From Loktanella sp. PT4BL (GTDB lineage: Bacteria; Pseudomonadota; Alphaproteobacteria; Rhodobacterales; Rhodobacteraceae): a stretch of DNA of 64,000 nt. Of the stretch, positions 9,706 through 18,845 are shown in pieces. The translations under genes were made by a program, and so were the position numbers. Numbering within the stretch: position 1 is the stretch's first letter; each line of letters opens with the position of its first letter. The stretch lies in assembly GCF_003201935.1 (NCBI RefSeq), contig NZ_QJJL01000001.1, positions 186,001-250,000 on the forward strand, given 5' to 3'. The notes below the pieces were generated by a model. That model saw only the letters and a program-made list of their open reading frames with translations. It was not told the DNA's origin and searched no databases.

Positions 9706-10476
9706 ATGGGACTGGTGACTGGTAAAATAGCTTTGGTCACGGGCGGCGGTGCCGGAATCGGGCGCGCCACGGCCAAGACATTCGCCGCAGAGGGCGCAAA
9801 GGTCGTTGTGTCTGACGTCAATCAGGAGGGCGGGGCAGAGACCGTTAGAATGATTGAAAAAGCGGGCGGGACGGCGCTTTTTGTTGCGGCTGACGTTTCA
9901 AAAAAAGCTGACGTTTCCGATCTGATCGCCAAGACAGTTGCGGCCTATGGCAGGCTTGATTGCGCAGTGAACAATGCAGGGATCGAGGGCAAGATTGCAC
10001 CCTTTGCCGCGCAATCAGAGGAAAACTTCGATGCGATTATCAATGTAAACCTGAAGGGCACTTACCTGTGTCTGCAGGCCGAGATTGCCGCAATGCTCGA
10101 AACCGGGGGCGGTGCAATTGTGAACCTGTCCTCGGTTGCGGGGCTCATCGGTTTTTCGGGGCTGTCGCCCTATGTCGCGTCCAAGCACGGCGTCATCGGA
10201 TTGACCAAGAACGCAGCAATTGAATACGCGGCATCCGGCATCCGCGTGAACGCGATCTGCCCCGGTGGCGTCGATACCAGAATGCTGGATTCGCTGGCGG
10301 AACAGGCCACATCTGGCGCGCAAACCGCGACCCAGATGATGGCACCCCTGCATCCGATGGGACGTATCGGAACCCCTCAGGAAATAGCGGATCTGATCGT
10401 GTGGCTGGCGTCACCGCGTGCGGGGTTTATCACCGGTACAGCGATCCCGATTGATGGCGGGTATGTGGCGCAATAG
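9706..10476 (+). CDS. Short-chain dehydrogenase/reductase (classical SDR)
   Basis: This is a 256-residue NAD(P)(H)-dependent oxidoreductase. Cofactor motif VTGGGAGIGRA, the NNAG motif (VNNAGIEG) and the catalytic S-Y-x3-K (S...YVASK) are all present. The acidic residue after beta-2 (SDVNQ) suggests NAD preference. AAGGGAG precedes the ATG. The substrate is not predictable; relatives are called glucose 1-dehydrogenase, cyclopentanol dehydrogenase or 3-oxoacyl reductase. Confidence 0.9.
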   Translation: MGLVTGKIALVTGGGAGIGRATAKTFAAEGAKVVVSDVNQEGGAETVRMIEKAGGTALFVAADVSKKADVSDLIAKTVAAYGRLDCAVNNAGIEGKIAPFAAQSEENFDAIINVNLKGTYLCLQAEIAAMLETGGGAIVNLSSVAGLIGFSGLSPYVASKHGVIGLTKNAAIEYAASGIRVNAICPGGVDTRMLDSLAEQATSGAQTATQMMAPLHPMGRIGTPQEIADLIVWLASPRAGFITGTAIPIDGGYVAQ

Positions 10477-10529
10477 TCCAAGGCGTGCCGTGCAGCCCGT
10501 GCGTGCTATTCTGACGCTCAGCAGTTGAT

Positions 10530-10543
10530 TTGACATTACTCAA
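10530..10543. promoter_or_regulatory. FixK/FNR-type box
   Basis: TTGACATTACTCAA keeps both half-sites and is centred ~58 bp before the M50 protease start. Confidence 0.8.
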
Positions 10544-10594
10544 TCGCGCTCTTGGCGGGGCGCGATACGCTGATGACGAAAGCGAGGTTCCTGA

Positions 10595-11734
10595 ATGTTC
10601 ACATCCGCGATCAGGCTATTCAATGTGGGCGGCTTTGAGATAAAGCTGGACCCAAGCTGGTTTTTGATTGCTGCTCTCATCACATGGTCGCTTGCGACCC
10701 AGTACTTTCCCGTCGCGCTGCCGGGTTTGGCTGACACGAACTATATCCTACTAGCCGTTCTTGCGATGCTCGGGTTTTTTACCTCTCTCTTGCTGCATGA
10801 GCTGGCACATTCGGTCGTTGCCCGCAGCTATGGTGTGCGGATCAGGGGGATCACCCTGTTCCTGTTCGGTGGCGTGGCCGAGCTTGAGACCGAAGTGCCC
10901 TCTGCAAAGGTCGAGTTTCGCGTCGCGATTGCTGGCCCTGCGATGAGCATTGTTCTGGGTGTACTCTTCTGGATGTTGGCGGGGGCATCGCAGGCGGTCA
11001 TGATCTCGCCTGCCTTGCCAAGCGTTCTGGCATATCTTGGCACAGTGAACATCGTGATTGCTGTGTTCAACATGCTGCCAGCATTTCCGATGGATGGCGG
11101 CCGCGTCTTGCGGGCCTATCTTTGGGCGCGGCGCGGTGATCTGCTCAGCGCGACACGGACCGCAGCGACATCGGGCAGGATTCTGGCCTATGGTCTGATT
11201 GCCTTGGGGGCCTACACCGTCTTTCTGGGTGCGGGACCCTCAGGGCTCTGGTACGTGCTGATCGGTTTTTTTGTGCTGGCTGCGGCACGGTCCGCCTATC
11301 AGAACCAGCTGATGCAAAGCACGTTTTCAGGCAAGACAGTCTCCGCCGTCATGATCCGGGATCCCGTCGTTGTCTCGCCCGAGTTGACTTTGTCGGAGTT
11401 CGTCAATCAGGTCATGTTGAAACATCGTGTCAGCTTTGTTCCGGTTGTTGCTGACGGGGTGCTGATCGGGCAGATCGACAAAGACGTACTGTCAGCCATC
11501 GACCGCGATCATTGGACCAATACGCGCGTTGGCGATGTGTTTGCCGGCCTTGATGTTGCGGTCACGATTCCTTCGGATATGGCGGTCCGTGCCTTGCTAG
11601 AGCTGATTTCCCAGACCGGTGTACGCAAGTTCATGGTGGTTGATGATCACAAACTGATGGGCGTTGTCACCTTGGCCAATCTGATTGGATATTTGCATCG
11701 CGCAGATGATGCCATCCAGCGGAAAGCACTCTAG
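10595..11734 (+). CDS. Site-2-protease family (M50) zinc metalloprotease with CBS domains
   Basis: This is a 379-residue intramembrane protease. The zinc motif HELAH is at residues 68-72, the third ligand lies in NMLPAFPMDGGRVLRA, several membrane helices fill residues ~20-235, and two CBS domains follow to the C-terminus (~250-365). CBS domains of this family sense adenine nucleotides or energy state. It belongs to the Rip3/SpoIVFB-like group, which recurs in hypoxic regulons beside universal stress genes. A FixK box lies ~58 bp upstream. Confidence 0.92.
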   Translation: MFTSAIRLFNVGGFEIKLDPSWFLIAALITWSLATQYFPVALPGLADTNYILLAVLAMLGFFTSLLLHELAHSVVARSYGVRIRGITLFLFGGVAELETEVPSAKVEFRVAIAGPAMSIVLGVLFWMLAGASQAVMISPALPSVLAYLGTVNIVIAVFNMLPAFPMDGGRVLRAYLWARRGDLLSATRTAATSGRILAYGLIALGAYTVFLGAGPSGLWYVLIGFFVLAAARSAYQNQLMQSTFSGKTVSAVMIRDPVVVSPELTLSEFVNQVMLKHRVSFVPVVADGVLIGQIDKDVLSAIDRDHWTNTRVGDVFAGLDVAVTIPSDMAVRALLELISQTGVRKFMVVDDHKLMGVVTLANLIGYLHRADDAIQRKAL

Positions 11735-11736
11735 GC

Positions 11737-12933
11737 TCAGCTACCCTTGTCTTGCTGCGCACGCTTGATCGCAATCAGGGTTGCGATAGGTCCGAAGATT
11801 TCAAAAACCACTGTTGTTCCGATTGTCAGTGCAATGATTTCCGCGCCCCATGCCGGAAACCGTTGCGCGGCAATCAGCGCCATACCGATTGCAACGCCGG
11901 CCTGTGGTAGCAACGCGACACCGTACCAAGGCACTTCATTCTGAGGTACATGGGCCAGCCGTGCACCGACCCAGCCACTGATGATCCGCGAAAGGGTTCG
12001 CAAGACGACAAAGCCAAGCCCGATCGCGCCAAGGGTGCGGGCAACGTCCATGTCAAGTTCGGCACCGGCGAGAATGAAGAACAGCACAACGAAGGGCCAT
12101 TGGATATGGCTGATTTCGTTGAAGGCTTTGGTGTGATGCGTCGCAAGATTGACGATAACCGCCCCCACGACCATGCCTGTGATCAGGAATGACACCTCAA
12201 GCCAGAGCGACAGGCCGGCGCAGAGAAACACAAGGCTGAGCGCCTCGATCTGGAGCGGCTCGCCATCACGCAGACGCCCCGTCACCATCGCCGCAGGTAC
12301 GCCGATAGCAAAGCCAAGCGCGATGGCACCACCTGCTTCCCGGCCAGCCAGCAAGAGACCCTCTAGGCCGTGATCGCCCTGCAGTTGGCCCACGGCCACA
12401 AGCACCAGGCTGAAGGTCAGAAGCCCCCAGACATCATCAATGGCGACAATGCCGCGTATGGTTTGTGTAAAGCCGTTGTTTACACCGGACTGGGTGATCA
12501 CATCATTGGTCGCCGCGGGTGCTGTTGCGGTGGCAATTGCTGCCAGCGGCAGGGCAAGCCCCAACGGCATGCCCATGGCGGTCAGGCCAATCGTGACGAC
12601 AACCAGCGTGCCCAACACAATGGCCAGCGAAATGATCATGATCGCCCGTCCGTGCTGGCGCAGTGTATCGCGGTGCAGCCCTCCACCCAAAAGGAAGGCG
12701 ACCATCGTCAAGGCGATGACAGACAAAGCGTCGTACCACTCCTGCAACGCAGGCGGGATCATGTCAAAGCCAGCACCTCCCGCGCCCAATCCAATGAACA
12801 AGAACAAGGTGACGCGCGGAAACCCTGTCTTGCGTGAAATCAGATCGGCAACCAACCCGCTGAGAAACAGCGCGCCAAGCGCGATGAGCAATGACGGGTG
12901 CAACGGGGTTAACCCGAGATTGGCGCCATGCAA
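11737..12933 (-). CDS. Cation:proton antiporter (CPA2-like)
   Basis: This is a 398-residue polytopic membrane protein with about 12 helices. The segments ATAPAATNDVI and VAIDDVWG resemble the unwound helix and acidic transport site of Na+/H+ exchangers (ATSPA/DD type). There is no cytosolic regulatory TrkA domain. Its start overlaps the upstream small lipoprotein by 25 bases, implying cotranscription from a promoter with a FixK box. It ends three bases from the convergent M50 gene. Confidence 0.88.
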   Translation of the reverse strand: MHGANLGLTPLHPSLLIALGALFLSGLVADLISRKTGFPRVTLFLFIGLGAGGAGFDMIPPALQEWYDALSVIALTMVAFLLGGGLHRDTLRQHGRAIMIISLAIVLGTLVVVTIGLTAMGMPLGLALPLAAIATATAPAATNDVITQSGVNNGFTQTIRGIVAIDDVWGLLTFSLVLVAVGQLQGDHGLEGLLLAGREAGGAIALGFAIGVPAAMVTGRLRDGEPLQIEALSLVFLCAGLSLWLEVSFLITGMVVGAVIVNLATHHTKAFNEISHIQWPFVVLFFILAGAELDMDVARTLGAIGLGFVVLRTLSRIISGWVGARLAHVPQNEVPWYGVALLPQAGVAIGMALIAAQRFPAWGAEIIALTIGTTVVFEIFGPIATLIAIKRAQQDKGS

Positions 12934-13055
12934 TCCGCGGCATCAAGCGTCAGAACAGGATCGTCTGGTCCGCATTCCTCACCTGAAAGGGGGTAAGTCC
13001 CTTCCCGTGCGCAACTGGCCAGAAACAAGATCATCAGCAATGGCATAAGTTTCAT
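12909..13055 (-). CDS. Small lipoprotein (48 aa)
   Basis: A short ORF with a good AAAGAGG ribosome site encodes a lipoprotein signal with lipobox LASC near residues 13-16 and a mature part of about 33 residues containing two more cysteines. No family is recognised. It overlaps the antiporter start and shares its FixK-box promoter. It may be a small partner of the antiporter (inference). Confidence 0.65.
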   Translation of the reverse strand: MKLMPLLMILFLASCAREGTYPLSGEECGPDDPVLTLDAADCMAPISG

Positions 13056-13116
13056 ATTGTGCCTCTTTCCATGTGTGTCTGCAACGCGCACACTAGCCGT
13101 GGATGCAGGTGTGTGA

Positions 13117-13130
13117 TTGATGTTTATCAA
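13117..13130. promoter_or_regulatory. FixK/FNR-type box, perfect form
   Basis: TTGATGTTTATCAA is a perfect TTGAT-N4-ATCAA site centred ~68 bp upstream of the minus-strand lipoprotein/antiporter operon. Confidence 0.85.
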
Positions 13131-13149
13131 CAACTGGTGATTGCGGTCT

Positions 13150-13163
13150 TTGACCTTGATCAA
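13150..13163. promoter_or_regulatory. FixK/FNR-type box
   Basis: TTGACCTTGATCAA is the second box in this divergent region, 33 bp from the first (centre to centre), and centred ~41 bp before the Mla-like operon start. It can serve that operon if the leader is very short, or act with the first box. Confidence 0.75.
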
Positions 13164-13197
13164 CACACCTTGGATCGTGCCGACATAGAAGGTGGAA

Positions 13198-14325
13198 ATG
13201 AACACTCGCGGATCGCGCCCAGCCGACAACACCACCGCCCCGCAAATGAACTTTGTGGATGGTGTCCTTGTGCTGGAGGGTGATTTTCTGATCGGATCAG
13301 TGGAAGGGCTGCTGGCACAGCATGGTCAGGCGGAAACGATCGACCTGAGCGGTGTCACACGGCTGGATACGGCGGGTGCCTGGGCCGTTGTGACGCTGGA
13401 ACGCCGGATACAGGATGCTGGTGGGACGCCAAAAATCACGGGCGCGACATCCCTGCAAAGCGATCTGATCGAGACCTTGCGCCAGAATATGCCGGAAACA
13501 GACATACCCGTTGCACCGAAAAAGTCGGTCGCCGACAGGCTCGAACAGGTGGGGCGGTCAACGGTCAGCGCGTTTCAAAAGACAATGGCGATTGTCGGGT
13601 TTCTTGGCCGCGTTGTTGCGACGGTTGCAGGGTTGATCGTGCGGCCGGGGCGGATCAGGTGGACCGCCATTGTGCACCACATGCAGCAGGTGGGGCTGAA
13701 CGCTGTTCCGATTGTGTCGTTGATGGCCTTCCTGATCGGTGTCGTGCTGGCCTTTCAGGGGGCTGCACAACTGCGCCAGTTCGGAGCGGAGGTGTTCGTC
13801 GTTGATCTGATCGCGATCTCGATTTTGCGTGAGCTCGGTATTCTGCTCACAGCGATTATCGTGGCGGGACGTTCCGGTTCAGCTTTTACCGCTGCGATTG
13901 GGTCTATGAAAATGCGCGAAGAGATCGACGCAATGCGCACCCTCGGGCTTGATCCGGTTGAGGTGTTGGTCGTGCCTCGCGTGATCGCCTTGACCATCAT
14001 GTTACCGGTTCTGGGGATCATCGCGAACTTTGCGGGCCTGTTCGGCGGCGCGCTCATGTCATGGATTGAACTTGGCGTTTCTCCTGGCGTGTTCCAGTCC
14101 AGATTGGTCAGCAATACCGGTGTTGAGCACCTGTTCGTGGGGCTGATCAAAGCGCCGTTCTTTGCGTTGATTATCGCAATTGTGGGCTGCTTTGAAGGGA
14201 TGCAGGTCAAGGGCAACGCGGAATCCTTAGGTCATCTGACCTCGACCTCTGTGGTGCTGGCGATCTTCCTTGTGATCGCCGCGGATGCGCTGTTTTCGAT
14301 CTTTTTTGCCGTTTTGGGGATCTGA
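13198..14325 (+). CDS. mlaE: MlaE-type ABC permease with N-terminal STAS domain (MlaB-MlaE fusion)
   Basis: This is a 375-residue inner-membrane permease for phospholipid trafficking. Residues ~15-95 form a STAS domain (SVEGLLAQHG...IDLSGVTRLDTAGAWAV), equivalent to separate MlaB in E. coli. The rest is the MlaE permease with the signature REIDAMRTLGLDPVEVLVVPR (shown in part: EEIDAMRTLGLDP). The ATG at 13198 follows AAGGTGG. It overlaps the ATPase gene by one base (TGATG). A cognate MlaC is not encoded nearby. Confidence 0.92.
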   Translation: MNTRGSRPADNTTAPQMNFVDGVLVLEGDFLIGSVEGLLAQHGQAETIDLSGVTRLDTAGAWAVVTLERRIQDAGGTPKITGATSLQSDLIETLRQNMPETDIPVAPKKSVADRLEQVGRSTVSAFQKTMAIVGFLGRVVATVAGLIVRPGRIRWTAIVHHMQQVGLNAVPIVSLMAFLIGVVLAFQGAAQLRQFGAEVFVVDLIAISILRELGILLTAIIVAGRSGSAFTAAIGSMKMREEIDAMRTLGLDPVEVLVVPRVIALTIMLPVLGIIANFAGLFGGALMSWIELGVSPGVFQSRLVSNTGVEHLFVGLIKAPFFALIIAIVGCFEGMQVKGNAESLGHLTSTSVVLAIFLVIAADALFSIFFAVLGI

Positions 14326-15101
14326 TGGACGAGGCACCTATCATCAGTGTTCGCGGCCTTGTCACCCGTTTCGGCAAGCATACGGTCCATGACGGCCTCG
14401 ATCTTGATGTGCGTCAGGGCGAGATCATCGGGATCGTAGGCGGATCAGGGACCGGCAAATCGGTGTTGCTCCGTGCGGTTGTGGGGCTTTTGAAACCAGT
14501 TGAGGGCCAGATTACCGTCTTTGGCGAAAACGTCCGTGATACCAGTGCAGAAGACTACCGCCGCCTGCGCCGTCGCTGGGGTGTGATGTTTCAGGATGGC
14601 GCGCTGTTTTCATCGCTGAATGTGCAGCAAAACGTCGAGGCGCCGATGCGCGAACAGCTTGCGCTGTCGCCCGAAACCCGCGCGGCACTGGCCGCGATCA
14701 AGGTGCGCATGGTGGGCTTGCCCGAAGATGCGTTGCAAAAGATGCCCTCCGAGCTTTCCGGCGGGATGCGCAAGCGGGCGGGCTTTGCGCGCGCGATTGC
14801 ACTTGATCCCGAGATTGTCTTTCTGGATGAACCGACGGCCGGACTTGACCCTATTGGTGCTGCGGCCTTTGATACGCTGATTGCGCAATTGCGCCGCGCA
14901 TTGGGTTTGACGGTGTTTCTGGTCACACATGACCTTGATAGCCTGCATGCAATCTGTGACCGTATTGCTGTTCTGGCCGAAGGCCGCGTGCTGGCCACGG
15001 GGACAATGTCAGAAATGCAGAACGTTGATCACCCGTGGGTGCAGGCCTACTTCAAAGGCCCGCGCGCCCGCGCCGCTTTGGCACAAAAGGAAACCATCTG
15101 A
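14325..15101 (+). CDS. mlaF: MlaF-type ABC ATPase
   Basis: This 258-residue ATPase powers the lipid transporter. Walker A is GGSGTGKSV, the signature is LSGGMRKRAGFARA (the arginine-rich form typical of MlaF), and Walker B is IVFLDEPTAG. It is joined to both neighbours by one-base TGATG stop/start overlaps, so the operon is tightly coupled. Confidence 0.94.
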   Translation: MDEAPIISVRGLVTRFGKHTVHDGLDLDVRQGEIIGIVGGSGTGKSVLLRAVVGLLKPVEGQITVFGENVRDTSAEDYRRLRRRWGVMFQDGALFSSLNVQQNVEAPMREQLALSPETRAALAAIKVRMVGLPEDALQKMPSELSGGMRKRAGFARAIALDPEIVFLDEPTAGLDPIGAAAFDTLIAQLRRALGLTVFLVTHDLDSLHAICDRIAVLAEGRVLATGTMSEMQNVDHPWVQAYFKGPRARAALAQKETI

Positions 15102-16300
15102 TGGAAACCCGTGCGAATTTTATCATTATCGGCCTGTTTACCTTGCTGGGAATTCTGGGCGGTCTGGGGTTCTTCCTGTGGTTGGCCAGCGTCCAGATCG
15201 ACCGGCAGTACGCGCAATATGGCGTGCTTTTTGACAATGTGTCGGGTCTGGACCAATCCGCAGAGGTGTTGTTCAACGGGGTTTCTGTCGGCAGGGTGAC
15301 GGGCATTCGTATCTGGGAAGATGACCCCAGCAAAGCCTATGTTGCGGTGGAAATTGATTCCACCACGCCGGTTGCCGTCGATACCATTGCGCGGCTGGAA
15401 TCACAGGGTGTGACGGGCGTGGCCTATATTGCGCTGTCAGGCGGTGCACCTGGTGCGCCGGTCATCCCGCTGGATGGCAACGAGGTCCCGATTATCCCGT
15501 CGCGGCAATCGACCTTTCAGTCTCTTGTCAGCAGCGCGCCCGATCTGATCGCGGATGCCTCCAGAATTGTCTCGCAGCTTGAGCAGCTGACGGGCACGGA
15601 AAATCAGGAACGCGTGCGCAGTATTCTGGAAAACGTTGATAATGCCACCGATGGATTGGAACAGGCGCTGACGGATTTCTCTGATATTTCAGAGACTTTG
15701 CGCGCCGCGACCGCGCAGGTCACAGGCTTTGTCGCTGAATTCGACGGTGTGGGAAACAGCGCAAGGGCGACGCTAGACGCCGCTGACGGGTCTTTTGCCG
15801 CCATCACCGAAACCTTTGGCAATGCGAATGCAGCCATCGAAAATCTTGGGCCTGCCATTGATCAGGCCAACGCCGCGATTGCAGCGATCAATACGCTGGT
15901 CACAGAGGATTTCGCCCCGTTGGCCGATGATTTGCGCACGACGCTGGGCAATGCGGATACTGCCCTTGCAAGTGCCGATCAGGCCTTTGTGCGTGCCGAT
16001 GGTTTGATGGTGGATGATCTGGGCCCCGCCTTGGCCGAGACCCGTGCCGCGCTCACTGATTTGGCGGAAACTGTGGCCACGGTGACTGATGACGTGCCCG
16101 CGATCATGGCTGATCTGCGCGCCGGCGTTGCCGAGGCCCGTAGCGCGATTGCTGCAATCAGCCCCGGCATGCGCGACTTTGGCGCGCTGGGTGGCGAAGC
16201 GCGCGCCGCTGTCCGTGCCCTGAATGATCTTATACGGCGTATCAACCAGGACCCCGCGGGTTTTGTGCTGGATAACCGCGTTCCCGAATACCGGAGGTAA
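15101..16300 (+). CDS. mlaD: MlaD/MCE-domain lipid-transport protein
   Basis: This is a 399-residue periplasmic protein with an N-terminal membrane anchor (residues ~8-30) and one MCE domain (~38-115, with VLFNGVSVGRV). A long alanine-rich helical tail (~150-390) has heptad-like repeats, longer than E. coli MlaD and more like the PqiB/YebT or LetB-type needle helices. It would form the hexameric lipid conduit of the transporter. The ATG overlapping the mlaF stop is chosen over the longer open frame from 15035. Confidence 0.9.
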   Translation: METRANFIIIGLFTLLGILGGLGFFLWLASVQIDRQYAQYGVLFDNVSGLDQSAEVLFNGVSVGRVTGIRIWEDDPSKAYVAVEIDSTTPVAVDTIARLESQGVTGVAYIALSGGAPGAPVIPLDGNEVPIIPSRQSTFQSLVSSAPDLIADASRIVSQLEQLTGTENQERVRSILENVDNATDGLEQALTDFSDISETLRAATAQVTGFVAEFDGVGNSARATLDAADGSFAAITETFGNANAAIENLGPAIDQANAAIAAINTLVTEDFAPLADDLRTTLGNADTALASADQAFVRADGLMVDDLGPALAETRAALTDLAETVATVTDDVPAIMADLRAGVAEARSAIAAISPGMRDFGALGGEARAAVRALNDLIRRINQDPAGFVLDNRVPEYRR

Positions 16301-16305
16301 GACCG

Positions 16306-16914
16306 ATGACCCTGACAAGACGGACCTTTACGTTGGCGACACTTGCCTTGCCCGGTTGCACGGCACTCGGGGTTCTCAATGATGCGGCCACCCCGCGCGA
16401 TACCTATGCTTTGCAGCCTGTCAGCATGGCTGGTCAGACAAGGCGATCATCGCGGACGTTGCTGGTCCTTGAGCCAAGCGCCCCTGCCGCGATTGCCACT
16501 GACCGGATATTGATCAAGCAGGACCCGCTCTCTGTCACTTATCTGCCTGATGCGCGCTGGGCCGATACCGTGCCGAAGATGTTCCAGACGGTCCTGATCC
16601 AGTCAATCGCGTCCAGTGGGCAGGTCGGCTTTGTGGGCGCACAAGGCGCTGGGCCTGTGCCTGATGCGGTGCTGCTGACGCGGATTGATGCCTTCGGGGT
16701 TGACCGGCAAGCGGATGGCAGTTTTGTGGCGCGGGTGTCGTTCGAGCTGACTGTGTTGCGTGACCGCGATCAAAGGGTGTTGGGCACACAGCGCTTTGCC
16801 ACGACTCTCGCGGTTGCTGATGATCGGGCCGATACAATCACGCGCAGCTTCCAGCAGGTGCTGGAAGCGCTCTTGCCGCAGGCGCTGCCATGGGTCGCCG
16901 CACGGGTGGGGTGA
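16306..16914 (+). CDS. ABC-type transport auxiliary lipoprotein (PqiC-like)
   Basis: This is a 202-residue lipoprotein. A signal sequence with lipobox LPGC near residues 15-18 is followed by a domain beginning TYALQPVS, typical of the ABC-transport auxiliary lipoprotein (LptE/PqiC-like, former DUF330) family. It starts five bases after mlaD. In this operon it replaces MlaC/MlaA as the outer-membrane-side component (inference from PqiC biology). Confidence 0.85.
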   Translation: MTLTRRTFTLATLALPGCTALGVLNDAATPRDTYALQPVSMAGQTRRSSRTLLVLEPSAPAAIATDRILIKQDPLSVTYLPDARWADTVPKMFQTVLIQSIASSGQVGFVGAQGAGPVPDAVLLTRIDAFGVDRQADGSFVARVSFELTVLRDRDQRVLGTQRFATTLAVADDRADTITRSFQQVLEALLPQALPWVAARVG

Positions 16915-16934
16915 AGCTTATAAGGATGGTGGCC

Positions 16935-17363
16935 CTAGGGGGCGGGCCACAAATCGCGTAACTCCTGTGGCAGGCAAGCGCGGACATCCTCCACCTCGCC
17001 CCGCGAGATATGGGCATTGATCACGTTGAAAACGGCCTTGATATCGCTTGGTCCCTGATAGTCGATCACATCACCGACCTGCGCATCGACTGCCGCGATG
17101 AAATCTTCTGCGTGACGCTCCTGAACCGGCGTCAGCTTTGGCTGCCAGCCTTCAAAGAACATACCACGCACAAGCATCGGAAGCTGCGCCGAAAACTGTG
17201 CCATTTCATCGACCGGAAGGTGATCGCGAATTTTGGTGAGTACGGTACGCAGCAAGCGAAGGACCTCGCGTTCATTGGTCCAACCGGTGCGTCCGGCCAG
17301 ATCGTTCACCCATTCATGTGCCTCATGGGTCGTGCGTTCAAAGACATGGATCATCCGGCTCAT
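16935..17363 (-). CDS. DUF2267 domain protein
   Basis: This 142-residue protein has the DUF2267 features: TGWTNEREVLRLLRTVLTKI, then DHLPVDEMAQFSAQLPMLVRG and FFEGWQP. The family is of unknown function and recurs beside universal stress and CBS proteins in hypoxic regulons. I start it at the ATG at 17363, after AAAGGA. A perfect FixK box is centred ~67 bp upstream. Confidence 0.88.
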   Translation of the reverse strand: MSRMIHVFERTTHEAHEWVNDLAGRTGWTNEREVLRLLRTVLTKIRDHLPVDEMAQFSAQLPMLVRGMFFEGWQPKLTPVQERHAEDFIAAVDAQVGDVIDYQGPSDIKAVFNVINAHISRGEVEDVRACLPQELRDLWPAP

Positions 17364-17423
17364 CACAAATTTCCTTTTCACTGGGTTTACGAACCACTGG
17401 TACCGGAACGCACGGGGCTGGTA

Positions 17424-17437
17424 TTGATCAAAATCAA
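17424..17437. promoter_or_regulatory. FixK/FNR-type box, perfect form
   Basis: TTGATCAAAATCAA is identical in sequence to the box at 9342. It is centred ~67 bp from the DUF2267 start and ~100 bp before the divergent DksA-like gene. Confidence 0.85.
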
Positions 17438-17529
17438 AGCACGTTGGGGGCGAAGCTGACATAGCTGGGGCATCTGGATTACGGGCGGAATGAGTGCGCC
17501 CCATCCCAAAGTTATGGAAGGACAGGCAC

Positions 17530-17844
17530 GTGGCTTTTGAAGAACGCAAAGCACAGATCGAAAACCGGATTGCAGAGCTGACTGCGCATATGCAGAAGAT
17601 TTCCGACGATCTTGATCAACCCCTTCCGGCCGATCTTGAAGATCAGGCTATTGATCTTGAAGACGACGAAGTCCTGAGCAGCCTTGGACTGAGCAATCAG
17701 AAAGAGGTGGGGCTCTTGAATGATGCGTTGAAACGCATCGCGAAGGGCACCTATGGCATTTGCGCCAAATGCGGCGGTGACATCTCTCCGGAACGTCTGG
17801 ATGCCGTGCCCTACGCCGTCACCTGCCGCAAATGTATGGGGTAG
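17530..17844 (+). CDS. DksA/TraR-type zinc-finger protein
   Basis: This is a 104-residue protein with an N-terminal coiled-coil helix pair (residues ~4-30 and 55-80) and a C-terminal four-cysteine zinc finger C-x2-C ... C-x2-C (CAKCGGDIS, CRKCMG). TraR/DksA proteins insert into the RNA polymerase secondary channel. The GTG at 17530 follows AAGGA; an upstream ATG at 17494 has no ribosome site. It probably tunes transcription under low oxygen or stress (inference from context). Confidence 0.85.
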   Translation: MAFEERKAQIENRIAELTAHMQKISDDLDQPLPADLEDQAIDLEDDEVLSSLGLSNQKEVGLLNDALKRIAKGTYGICAKCGGDISPERLDAVPYAVTCRKCMG

Positions 17845-17846
17845 GA

Positions 17847-17860
17847 TTGATTTCGATCAA
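17847..17860. promoter_or_regulatory. FixK/FNR-type box, perfect form
   Basis: TTGATTTCGATCAA lies directly after the DksA-like stop and is centred ~67 bp before the metallohydrolase start. Confidence 0.85.
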
Positions 17861-17920
17861 TGAAGGCGCTGAGCCATCTATATATTCCGATATCGTAATG
17901 TATTTTATGAGGAGAAACTG

Positions 17921-18802
17921 ATGCCTTATCCTGTTGATATGACGATCAAACCCCATGTTTCGCCCTTCTTTGACGAGGCAACAAATACGATCAGCTATGT
18001 CGTGTCGGAACCTGACGGTGATCATTGCGCGATCATTGATAGCGTGCTGGATATCGACTATGCCGCAGGCCGCCTAACCTATGACAGCGCCGATGCGCTG
18101 ATCGCCGAGGTGCAGCGCCGCGACCTGAAGCTGGACTGGATCATCGAGACCCATGTGCACGCCGACCACCTAAGCGCAGCCCCCTATATTCAGGAAAAGC
18201 TGGGTGGCAAGATCGGTGTCGGTGAGAAGATCACAGTTGTGCAGGACACTTTTGGCAAGATCTTTAACGCAGGCACAGAATTCCAGCGCGACGGATCGCA
18301 GTTTGATGCTCTGTTCAAAGAAGGCGACACCTATCAGATCGGGAATATGCAGGCCTTTGTCATTGCCACGCCGGGGCATACGCCTGCCTGTATGGTGCAT
18401 GTCATCGGTGACGCTTGTTTTGTCGGTGACACGCTCTTCATGCCCGACGGCGGGTCTGCACGTGCCGATTTCCCCGGTGGTGACGCAGGCACGCTTTATG
18501 ACAGCATCCAGAAGGTGCTGGCCCTGCCTGACGACATGCGTCTTTTCATGTGCCATGACTACGGCCCCAATGGCCGCGATATTAAGTGGGAAACCACAGT
18601 CGCCGAGGAGAAGGCCCATAATATCCACGTAGGCCGCGGCAAGACGCGCGACGAGTTCATCAAGTTCCGCACAGAACGCGACGCGACGCTGGATATGCCC
18701 CGCCTGATTATTCCGTCGCTACAGGTGAACATGCGTGCGGGCGAAGTGCCGAGAGATCAGGACGGCAACGAGATGCTCAAAGTGCCGTTGAACAAGCTCT
18801 AG
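17921..18802 (+). CDS. MBL-fold metallohydrolase, ETHE1/Blh-like (probable persulfide dioxygenase type)
   Basis: This is a 293-residue metallo-beta-lactamase-fold protein. The metal motif THVHADH is near residues 73-79, followed by TPGHTP, GDTLF and a later MCHDYG, the arrangement of ETHE1-like persulfide dioxygenases and BLH proteins. GGAG precedes the ATG. If it is a persulfide dioxygenase it oxidises glutathione persulfide to sulfite. BLH-type relatives are sulfide-responsive. The exact subfamily cannot be fixed by eye. Confidence 0.85.
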   Translation: MPYPVDMTIKPHVSPFFDEATNTISYVVSEPDGDHCAIIDSVLDIDYAAGRLTYDSADALIAEVQRRDLKLDWIIETHVHADHLSAAPYIQEKLGGKIGVGEKITVVQDTFGKIFNAGTEFQRDGSQFDALFKEGDTYQIGNMQAFVIATPGHTPACMVHVIGDACFVGDTLFMPDGGSARADFPGGDAGTLYDSIQKVLALPDDMRLFMCHDYGPNGRDIKWETTVAEEKAHNIHVGRGKTRDEFIKFRTERDATLDMPRLIIPSLQVNMRAGEVPRDQDGNEMLKVPLNKL

Positions 18803-18845
18803 TGTCCTGATCCTGGCCACGTGCACGGGCTTGATCCTCCCAAGA

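Noticed and set aside
12440..13048. Long plus-strand frame antisense to the antiporter
   Set aside because: Low-complexity shadow of a membrane protein gene; no known family.
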